Shown here: positions 25,870 through 33,813 of the stretch, piece by piece
Position numbering within the stretch: the first letter of the stretch is position 1
Layout: each line of letters starts with the position of its first letter
DNA from: Candidatus Hodarchaeum mangrovi
GTDB lineage: Archaea; Asgardarchaeota; Heimdallarchaeia; Hodarchaeales; Hodarchaeaceae
Direction of reading: 5' to 3'
Assembly: GCA_016839515.1 (NCBI GenBank)
Contig: JAEOUE010000121.1
Location: forward strand, 1 to 58,542
Length of the DNA stretch: 58,542 bases
The notes under the pieces: generated by a model
Database searches by the model: none
What the model was told of the DNA's origin: nothing
What the model saw: only the letters and a program-made list of their open reading frames with translations
Translations under genes and position numbers: made by a program

Positions 25870-28029
25870 CTATAAATATTCCTTTTGTTCTTTAATTTTG
25901 TATAATTTATCTAAGAGCTGAGATTTTCTTTCCTCTAATCTTGTAACTATCTCTGTATGTTTATTTTCAGAGATTTGCATTGATAGAAATTTATCATCAG
26001 CCTCATTAATTAATGATTCAACCTGATATATTTCTTTTTCAATATCTTCAATCGCTATCTTTTTATTATCCTGAACCGTTCCAATTACTATTTTTTTACC
26101 AACTACTAATGTTTTACTTTCATCGATTTTTGGCCTAGACCGAAGAGGTTTAGGAGGAGGAGGAGGAGAAGGAGGAGGAAGAATTTTACTAGGTTGTAAT
26201 TGTTCTGCAGAACTATCATTGAGCAAGCTATCTTCTCCAACTAGGAATCCTAGTCGCTCTCCTTTTGATTCAGTTAATAGAAGTTGAGGATTAGTCTCAA
26301 ATAATCTCTCCAATCGGGCCGTAAATAATTGATTAAATTTAGAGTGATCGGTAATGATTTTCTCACGAAATTCAGCTAAATCAATTTTTTCTCCATCCTG
26401 AATGTCGATTCCAAAAACTCTTACCATTTCACCTTTTGGTGTGTCTATTACTGAAACAACAGGAGTTTGTACAAATGTATAATCTCCTTTCTCTATTACG
26501 GTTACAATTCCTCCTAATATTTGTACATACGTACCTATTTCTTTTATTTCAATCACTTTAACTACTCCACCTAAAATATTAACCAATTCAAATTGTTTCG
26601 ACTCGAAAACCTGTATACCAGGTAAACGAACTGAAGTATAATCCTTGGTCTCAGTTATAGCATATTTAGAAGGGGTAGGATCAAAAAAGGAGTTAAATAT
26701 ACCTTGGGGCCCTTTCCAATTTTTAAGAGTATTAAACGCGCTTTCTGCTTTAGCTGAAAGTTCATTCTTCGTGTTGATTCCTACTTGCAAAAGTTCAGAT
26801 TCAGATATAGTTGATAAATTTTTTATAGTGAGCTGATTTTTAATTTTAGCCCACTCTTCGGGATTTAACCAAATAGTTGTAGTACCATCAATTTCCTTTG
26901 CTTCGTGCTTGTTTGAATCATCTGTTGTCTCCATTTCAGACTTTCCGACTAAAACAAGAGCTGTTCCCTTATCAGTAACTGTCGGAATAGCTATTGCTCC
27001 TTTATTTGCCTTAAGTATTGTCTTTCCTTTATCAAGTAAAGTAACTTTATCATCTGATATGGTATAAATCGTTTCAGGCTTTTGAAAAGATGTTTGCTGA
27101 ATTGTTTTAACAAAATTGTGGACTCGCGATCCTAAATCGCTATTGGGATCGAAACTGCCCCCTGATAAGGAACCTAAGAAATTTTTTACTCCGTTTTGTT
27201 CTTTAGGAGCAAAGATAAAGACAAAACCAAGGATTAAACTAATCACAGCTATATAAGAAAAGAAACTCTGATTTTCTGGTTGAATCCACCCTAGTACATT
27301 TAGAATAATGATAATAATCCCACTTATAAGAAAAACATCTCTTACTCTCTCTCCTGGAGACTGGAATGCTTGGTATTGTTCAAGAATTGTTTCAGCAGAA
27401 ATTTTAACCTTTTTTCGAGAAATTGGTAAAAAACTACTGAAAACATATAAAATATAAGCGATGAACAAAACTATGTCAAAATTAAATGGGATATTAGTTG
27501 GAGGTATAAAAATGTTTAATCCTTTGAAGATAAAAATAATTATAAGAGCTTTCCAAAATGACCTTAAGATCTGACTTAAGTAATAGAAATATCCCAAATT
27601 TAATGATTCAAGTGAAAAAGATTTTAAAATAACAACAAAAGGTATAATAAAACAGATAATAAACCGTTCAATTTCTGCATATGTAAGAATAAATAGATTA
27701 TCAAATTCAGAGAATATTGGTGTTTGGGGAGAGGTTAATTGAATAAATATAAAAAAAATTACGAGTTTAATTGCTCGATTCATCATACTAGCCGAAGATT
27801 TTTCAGGTTTCCAAAGCATCATATAAATTGGTGTAAAGAAAAAAATCGTTAACACTACAAAAAATAAAGTTGAGCGTATATATGAATTAAAAGCAAAGAG
27901 CCACCATAGAATTAAAAATAGAGTATAAATTAAATCAAGGAAAGTACGCGGTTTCATGAATTTTTCAGTTTGATCTAAAGCTATACTCTCAAGAGAACGA
28001 AAATTAGGAAATAAACCTTGATTTGTCAC
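25870..28029 (-). CDS. Multi-pass membrane protein with cytoplasmic beta-repeat, poly-proline and coiled-coil tail
   Basis: 719 residues, GTG start with GGAAG upstream. The first 275 residues hold about seven or eight membrane helices. A soluble part follows, with a beta-repeat region around residues 480-560 in which LGGVVKVIE, LGGIVTVIE and related strands recur about every 20-25 residues, next a Pro-rich stretch (PPPSPPPPPKP, about 630-640), and last a helical, coiled-coil-like 55 residues (VESLINEADDKFLSMQ and on) of SHOCT-like character. I do not recognise the family. A membrane platform with a cytoplasmic assembly tail is inference. It is convergent with the longin/TPR gene by 21 bases. 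Confidence 0.6.
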   Translation of the reverse strand: MTNQGLFPNFRSLESIALDQTEKFMKPRTFLDLIYTLFLILWWLFAFNSYIRSTLFFVVLTIFFFTPIYMMLWKPEKSSASMMNRAIKLVIFFIFIQLTSPQTPIFSEFDNLFILTYAEIERFIICFIIPFVVILKSFSLESLNLGYFYYLSQILRSFWKALIIIFIFKGLNIFIPPTNIPFNFDIVLFIAYILYVFSSFLPISRKKVKISAETILEQYQAFQSPGERVRDVFLISGIIIIILNVLGWIQPENQSFFSYIAVISLILGFVFIFAPKEQNGVKNFLGSLSGGSFDPNSDLGSRVHNFVKTIQQTSFQKPETIYTISDDKVTLLDKGKTILKANKGAIAIPTVTDKGTALVLVGKSEMETTDDSNKHEAKEIDGTTTIWLNPEEWAKIKNQLTIKNLSTISESELLQVGINTKNELSAKAESAFNTLKNWKGPQGIFNSFFDPTPSKYAITETKDYTSVRLPGIQVFESKQFELVNILGGVVKVIEIKEIGTYVQILGGIVTVIEKGDYTFVQTPVVSVIDTPKGEMVRVFGIDIQDGEKIDLAEFREKIITDHSKFNQLFTARLERLFETNPQLLLTESKGERLGFLVGEDSLLNDSSAEQLQPSKILPPPSPPPPPKPLRSRPKIDESKTLVVGKKIVIGTVQDNKKIAIEDIEKEIYQVESLINEADDKFLSMQISENKHTEIVTRLEERKSQLLDKLYKIKEQKEYL

Positions 28030-28243
28030 TTTAAGTGCTTCCTTTTAAAATAGTATTATTAGATCACTTCTTGAATTATTATGACCTCTTTTGAGGAATT
28101 ATCTGAGATTTCAAGGTGAAATTTAACAATATTAGGTGTGATTTTTGTAAATTCCTATCCATTTAATAATAGATAGTACTTGTAATTTTCTTACATTTTT
28201 TTGTAAAGATGTTTTTATGGTTATCTATTACGGTAGGGAAATA

Positions 28244-31200
28244 TTATATTTTCCTCTCTCCACAAAAAGGACAACCCGTTGGTAAGAGGTCATTAATATT
28301 TATTAGGGTTCCACATTCAGAACAGAACATTTTAAAGTCATCAGAAGGCTGATTTGATTCTTTGTCAATCCTTAATAAATTTACTCCTTTGGTAAATAAA
28401 TTTTCGCTTTCCAATTCAGATATTTCAGAGGATGATAATTCTAATTCCTCAATCATCGATGCTTCTTGCTTCATATCATTTTTTTCTAGAATGTTAATTC
28501 CTAGCATTTGATCTAAACCAACATGCTTTATTCCAGATTTTTTACTTTTTTGGCTTTTCTTATCTACTTTTATTTGGTGAGGAGTACTCTCTCTGATTTT
28601 CGATTCTTCAATAATTAAATTTTCCTCTTGACTAATTATTGAATCATTAGATACTTCCGTTTCAATTTCAAAAGATGATTCAACATAGTCTAAATCAGAA
28701 AATTCTAATTCTTTTTGTTCTTCAATTATTGCTTGTTGTATTTCCATTGGGTATTTTATCATGCGATCAAATATTCTAGAGGGACCAAAAATCTCTTTTA
28801 TATACTGATTTACATCGATCAGACTTTTTACATCAGCTACAGTCTTAAATGAGTCTATCTCGAAACTCAATCTGGCAATATCATGATTCATCAAAATACG
28901 TTTAATAGTTGAAAAGTCAAAATCAAAGACTTGCTTTGGAATGACACGATTTCCTTTTATATTAAGCATCTGAACTCTTGTACCTAGATCAACGGAAAAA
29001 CCTAAATCAATTAGTATCTTCGCTGCGTCTACTTGTGGTAATTTAGATTTATAGTCTGTTAATGATTTGTTAATGGCTTTGGGTTTTACTAAATAAGAGA
29101 TATCAATTTCTCCATTAGTTATTTCAGAATGAATACGATCAGAAACCTTATTTGCTTCTTGATATAGTTGAGAAAGACTCAGAGGAGAATCAGGATTATA
29201 ATTCTCTAAATATGCCCTAATAATTTCTTCTTGAAAGTATTTTTGTAATTCTGAAAAGTCAGCTCGTTTTGACTCTAGTCCAGTAAGCTCCTTTTCTTCC
29301 CAACTCTTATTATCTTTATCGTAATTATAAACAATATACTTCTTTTTTCCCATGACAAATTGAAAATCATAGGGACCATCCTGCTCAAATCCTATAAGCG
29401 AATTACTTGTTCTTTTGATTGTTTTACCGTCATTTATCCAATAATTATCATTTTGTGAGACGCATTTAACTTTACTATTAAGAATACTATCAATTAGGTT
29501 AATTTCCATGTTTAAAATTTCCTTTTTACCTCCTGATGGATATGAAACTGAAACAGGAAAATCATGGGGAAAATCTTTTGGTATCCAGAGCCATATACCA
29601 TCTGTGTCTAATTCAGTCACCAAACCTATTTTTTCTAATTCTTCTGCTGCCCAATGAATTAAATCTGCAGATAACTTCGTAGTTATTCCTGCACATGGGG
29701 TACTGGCGTTTCTAACTCCAGCCTTCATTCCTAAAAGACCATAAATACTATTAAGAGGTACTTTCATTCCTAATTGTGTACTATCATGGAATTTCTGTTG
29801 ACGAATTAATTCAGCGGGAACTTCTTGATTTAAAGTATTTCTGTGAGTTATTATAGAGTAAAGTCTTTTAGCTTCAACCTTATGACGAACTCTTTTTTCA
29901 AAAAACTCATCCATTATTCGAGCAACAAAATTGTACGATTTTTGACATACTCGAGAATAAACAGAGAGAAGTACTGTTATATTTTTCTTCCGAACATCAA
30001 CACTCATGAAAATTTTCTGTGGTAAGGTAATACTAGCTGGTAAATCGTCAAAAATATCAAAATGATTTTGATCCAAAGTTGCAATAATTTGTGCTCCCTC
30101 GATCGAATCCCGAATCCATTTTTGGAGTACTGAATAAGGATCTTTCGTCATTATGGATCCAAGATAAGTTTTATTTAGGGGAACTTTTCTAATTTTATTT
30201 CTTTTTATTTTATAAGCTTCAGTAGTGACCCCATCATTCGTGAAAATTTCCTGTGACCGTGTTATTCCATTTAATAATGGTTCATATTTTTTACATTTAA
30301 CTTCATCTTGATTCCTACATTTGGAGGGATCACATGGCCCCGAACTCACTTGTTTGTGACGACATGGACGAAGAGCAGTTAGTTTAACGACCCAATCCTT
30401 TTCAATAAAGCAGCTTTTGTCCGATTCATAATGTTCACACCTACCACAACGACTAAGTGGAATAATAGCTGATGGTTGAAGCTTGTATTGCCGGATTTGT
30501 GAGGGATACATTGATGTAACGTCTACATGAATCCCCTTTAGTTGAGTTTCATCTTTTAACTCACTGATTTTATTGAGTTTGTCAATAACATCATTAATTG
30601 TCTCATTTTCTCCGAAAATCTGGAATTTTGATAAATCTTCAAGAATATTACTAACAAGAGATAAAGACCCCTTGAGAGCATCACTAGATATACCATTTCG
30701 TAAAAATTCTCTTTCTACTTCATGTAAAATATAGGGTGAATTAGTAGAAAGATCTATTCCATCTAATTCTATTCGTGTTCCAAGATCTTGAAGAACCCTC
30801 TTGTCGAATTCCTCTTTGATAATTTTTTTTAGATAATTTTCACTTTCATTTCTAATTATTTGTGGTAATAACTCTTTTAAATCATCTAATGCCTTTTTAT
30901 TTGGATTGTATTTATAAAAAAGATCACTTCGCCAGATACCAGGTCTTTTAGCTTCTACTAGCCCTCCAGTATATGCCAATGATTTTACATTTATATTTGA
31001 GGAGAAATTATCAATGGATTCCTTTTCAATACGTCTTTTGGACACTATATTATTAATAAAGCCCTCTGCATCAATTAATAGGTCATCTAGAGACCCTGCT
31101 CTACGTGTAAGTATCTCACTTGAGGGTACGGGAAACATTTGACCTATTGAAATGAAAAAATCGAGTACAATTTCTCGTACATACTTCCAAGTAATTAAAC

Positions 31201-32566
31201 CATCACAACTAGCATATGCTGCTGCATTTACTGGATCGTCTTTAATAGCAAATAATGCTTCTCTTCCTATTGGAATAATTTTGAGTTTTTTTTCTACACT
31301 TGGTTTTAAACCTAGATCTTTTTTGGGAAGATAACTATATTTTTCATTGAAAAGATAAGCATCGAGGTGGATCACTCCTCCTCCTTTGACATGATCAATA
31401 CTCCCAGGAGAATATCGTTGTTCAGTTGTTTCCAGATGCTTAGACTTACTTCCTTTGTATTTTATAATAAACCCTGTCTCTTTTTCCCATGAAAATCCAT
31501 GTCTTTGCGATCTGTATGCAAGGAATGGAATATCAAATTGACTACCAAAAAAATCAGCGATTACATCTGGTTTATAATCTATTAAAAATTTATAAAAAAT
31601 TTGTAGAAGTTCTTTCTCATTCCTTGAGATATAAACTTTAACAGTGTGTCTTTCTATAATATCTTTAGGTGATTTTAGAGAATCTAAATAAATCCAGTCA
31701 ATCCATGGTTTGGAATGTTCATCATCATTCTTCCTTATAAGAATCTCCATATCCTGCATATCTTTGGCTTCAACCTCCTCAGAATTAATTATTAATAAAT
31801 TTTTATAACCTGTAAACAGTGATATCATGGTTATCGAATCTTTTTCGGGATTTGGATCTCTAGTTTGCTCAAAAACTGTTTCAATATCGAAAGCAAGAAT
31901 TTTTAAATCGGGTGGTGCTTTGTTTGGAATCAATTCTAAATTCTGAATTTCACAATTTCGTATTTGAGCTTTGTACCAATATCCTACATGTAGTTGATGA
32001 TCAATTGCCGTTCGGTGATGAAAAAGAACATCAGCTTCTCTCCACTCTACAACTCCTAGGATTTCTTCGCAATTTTTTCTTAATTCAGGTACGGATCCAG
32101 GATGATTTACGGTTATTTTTAAAAAAAATTTCTTACGTAAAAAAGTTAAATCTGCAGCATCATAACTAAGCTGATTCTCAATTTTTGTGACACGATATCC
32201 TCCAATGTTTTGAATTTGAGTTATAATGTTCCCTATTTCGTATTTACTTAAATCATCACGAAGTAGTAGATAAAAATACGGATCGTGACGTAAAAAGGCT
32301 TTATGTTTTTCATGGTTTTCATCTAGGAAATACACTTGAACACCATTGACTCTTTTTGAGCGACGTCGATACTCATTCTCATAATCAGGAGATTCAAGAG
32401 TATTATCATCTAAATGATTCGTTTCATCATCCTTACTATCAGTTTCATAATCTAAAATGAAAATTAAGAATTCTCCTCTTTCTTTATTAGTATAGGAAGC
32501 GAACCAAGAACGATATCCGAGATTTGAAGTTATTTTAATATCTAAAGTTGACATTATATCGACCAT
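28244..32566 (-). CDS. Family B DNA polymerase, Pol epsilon-like catalytic subunit
   Basis: 1440 residues. Replicative-type polymerase with 3'-5' exonuclease. Exo I is AFDIET (Asp227, Glu229), Exo III YASCDG; polymerase motif A DVTSMYPS (Asp682), motif B NSIYGLLG (about 935) and motif C ELDTDGIW (Asp987, Asp989). Several features are those of eukaryotic Pol epsilon: DTDGIW instead of DTDS, LQPSAI after motif A, an IPxSSEILTRRAGSL block after Exo III, and C707-x2-C710-x8-C719 placed 25 residues after the motif A Asp, as in the Fe-S site of yeast Pol2. A further Cys cluster (735-758) and a C-terminal zinc ribbon (CSECG...CPFCG) follow an acidic, low-complexity linker. No Shine-Dalgarno site is seen; start could be Met5. 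Confidence 0.9.
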   Translation of the reverse strand: MVDIMSTLDIKITSNLGYRSWFASYTNKERGEFLIFILDYETDSKDDETNHLDDNTLESPDYENEYRRRSKRVNGVQVYFLDENHEKHKAFLRHDPYFYLLLRDDLSKYEIGNIITQIQNIGGYRVTKIENQLSYDAADLTFLRKKFFLKITVNHPGSVPELRKNCEEILGVVEWREADVLFHHRTAIDHQLHVGYWYKAQIRNCEIQNLELIPNKAPPDLKILAFDIETVFEQTRDPNPEKDSITMISLFTGYKNLLIINSEEVEAKDMQDMEILIRKNDDEHSKPWIDWIYLDSLKSPKDIIERHTVKVYISRNEKELLQIFYKFLIDYKPDVIADFFGSQFDIPFLAYRSQRHGFSWEKETGFIIKYKGSKSKHLETTEQRYSPGSIDHVKGGGVIHLDAYLFNEKYSYLPKKDLGLKPSVEKKLKIIPIGREALFAIKDDPVNAAAYASCDGLITWKYVREIVLDFFISIGQMFPVPSSEILTRRAGSLDDLLIDAEGFINNIVSKRRIEKESIDNFSSNINVKSLAYTGGLVEAKRPGIWRSDLFYKYNPNKKALDDLKELLPQIIRNESENYLKKIIKEEFDKRVLQDLGTRIELDGIDLSTNSPYILHEVEREFLRNGISSDALKGSLSLVSNILEDLSKFQIFGENETINDVIDKLNKISELKDETQLKGIHVDVTSMYPSQIRQYKLQPSAIIPLSRCGRCEHYESDKSCFIEKDWVVKLTALRPCRHKQVSSGPCDPSKCRNQDEVKCKKYEPLLNGITRSQEIFTNDGVTTEAYKIKRNKIRKVPLNKTYLGSIMTKDPYSVLQKWIRDSIEGAQIIATLDQNHFDIFDDLPASITLPQKIFMSVDVRKKNITVLLSVYSRVCQKSYNFVARIMDEFFEKRVRHKVEAKRLYSIITHRNTLNQEVPAELIRQQKFHDSTQLGMKVPLNSIYGLLGMKAGVRNASTPCAGITTKLSADLIHWAAEELEKIGLVTELDTDGIWLWIPKDFPHDFPVSVSYPSGGKKEILNMEINLIDSILNSKVKCVSQNDNYWINDGKTIKRTSNSLIGFEQDGPYDFQFVMGKKKYIVYNYDKDNKSWEEKELTGLESKRADFSELQKYFQEEIIRAYLENYNPDSPLSLSQLYQEANKVSDRIHSEITNGEIDISYLVKPKAINKSLTDYKSKLPQVDAAKILIDLGFSVDLGTRVQMLNIKGNRVIPKQVFDFDFSTIKRILMNHDIARLSFEIDSFKTVADVKSLIDVNQYIKEIFGPSRIFDRMIKYPMEIQQAIIEEQKELEFSDLDYVESSFEIETEVSNDSIISQEENLIIEESKIRESTPHQIKVDKKSQKSKKSGIKHVGLDQMLGINILEKNDMKQEASMIEELELSSSEISELESENLFTKGVNLLRIDKESNQPSDDFKMFCSECGTLININDLLPTGCPFCGERKI

Positions 32567-33144
32567 AAAGATTTCAATAAGTTTTAATCTTTTTATTACG
32601 TTTGGAATACCTTTCTTTAAATTTAATAACTATTTTTTCTCTTTTCAATTATTTAAAACCGTTTATGAAAAATTATTGTAATTTTCAACTTTACTGTAAG
32701 TAGAAAATAAATATAGAGAATAATCATTGACAGAAGGGTTTTGAGATCAGGTGAAAGACAGATAAACCACCATCTAATTATATTATAAAAATATATCTCT
32801 GATTTTTAATACCCTAGAAGTACTTTATAAGTAGTACATGTTTATTAACTAATGAATTACGTGATACCGGCTTTTATAAATAAAATCCTTTTCCTTTATA
32901 AAGACTTATAGAAATTCTTTTAGATCAAGGGATTAATTACATTAACATTCTAAAGTTTGAATAATTCAAACTTCCTAAGACAAAATGTCGGATTAAATTA
33001 ACTTTTAATAAGAAAGAAGATAAAATATTAATAATTATCTTTAAACAATCATTAGATCTAATATGTACGAATAAACCTTTGAGGCAAAAGATTATTCACA
33101 AAATGAATATAGCTCTAAAAATATAATCAAGAGGATTGACGATT
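32567..33144. other. Intergenic, AT-rich, divergent promoter region
   Basis: About 578 bases between the polymerase gene and a small membrane protein gene. TATA-like stretches TTTATAAATA (about 32874) and CTTTATAAAG (about 32896) and a small inverted repeat TACTT-TAT-AAGTA (32821-32833) are visible. No RNA gene or conserved fold is recognised. Confidence 0.4.
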
Positions 33145-33405
33145 ATGGCATTTCAAAGATTAGGTGAGTTTAAAACCGAATTTGTGGCAACCTTGATCGC
33201 TATCATATTTATTATTGCAGGTTTAATGATACCAGAAATTTTACCTGATACATTTCCATTCGCAGTTCCAGGTTTTCAAGACACAACTTGGTTTAAGACT
33301 ATAATCTCAGTATTATTAATTGGGATGGGAGTTGTAGCCTTCGTTTGGCTTGTTGTTATTCACAGGTTTATTTTAAGAAAATCAAAGAAAGATTATATGT
33401 ATTAA
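33145..33405 (+). CDS. Small two-helix membrane protein
   Basis: 86 residues from the ATG at 33145, which has AGAGGA about ten bases upstream; the in-frame TTG at 33136 would sit too close to that site. Two membrane helices (about residues 13-32 and 53-74) are joined by a loop with DTFPFAVPGFQDTTW, and the tail is basic (RKSKKDYMY). The family is unknown. The next gene starts 20 bases after the stop. Confidence 0.55.
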   Translation: MAFQRLGEFKTEFVATLIAIIFIIAGLMIPEILPDTFPFAVPGFQDTTWFKTIISVLLIGMGVVAFVWLVVIHRFILRKSKKDYMY

Positions 33406-33425
33406 TTTTAGGAATTGAGAATTCG

Positions 33426-33803
33426 ATGAGTAAGAAAGTTAAAGTAACAGAACCACTTAGAGTCTCCTCAACGGTTTGGAAAACCTTACTAGAAATTGAA
33501 GCGTTAAGAACTCGGGAACGAAAAATAATTCGCAATCTCTGGCGCGATTTAAAAGAATATAAAACTCAGACAATCCACCAACTTGTATTTGAACAAGCGA
33601 TGTCCTCAAGTTCAGCATTTCCATCAGTCTCCAAGAAAGAATTAGAAGATTGGATTATTGAAAATATTTCAACCGTAATTATCACACTAATCGAACAAGG
33701 AGATATCATAGTCTTAGAACAAGAACCAAATAGGACAGTGAAATGGTTGAAGAACCAATTAACGAAGATAACTGAACGTAAAGAAGAGAAAAAAGCCGAA
33801 TAA
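33426..33803 (+). CDS. Small helical protein of unknown function
   Basis: 125 residues from the ATG at 33426. The same frame is open back to 33345, but that part overlaps the upstream gene and is unlikely to be used. The product is charged and helical: RTRERKIIRNLWRDLKEYKT, then a segment KKELEDWIIENISTVIITLIEQGDIIVLEQE that could be a winged-helix-like unit, and a basic Lys/Glu tail. No family is recognised. It is likely co-transcribed with the small membrane protein and converges on the methyltransferase gene. Confidence 0.5.
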   Translation: MSKKVKVTEPLRVSSTVWKTLLEIEALRTRERKIIRNLWRDLKEYKTQTIHQLVFEQAMSSSSAFPSVSKKELEDWIIENISTVIITLIEQGDIIVLEQEPNRTVKWLKNQLTKITERKEEKKAE

Positions 33804-33813
33804 TTTGATAATT

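Noticed and set aside
33345..33425. Upstream start for the 125-residue gene
   Set aside because: It would overlap the preceding membrane protein by 61 bases; the ATG at 33426 needs no overlap.
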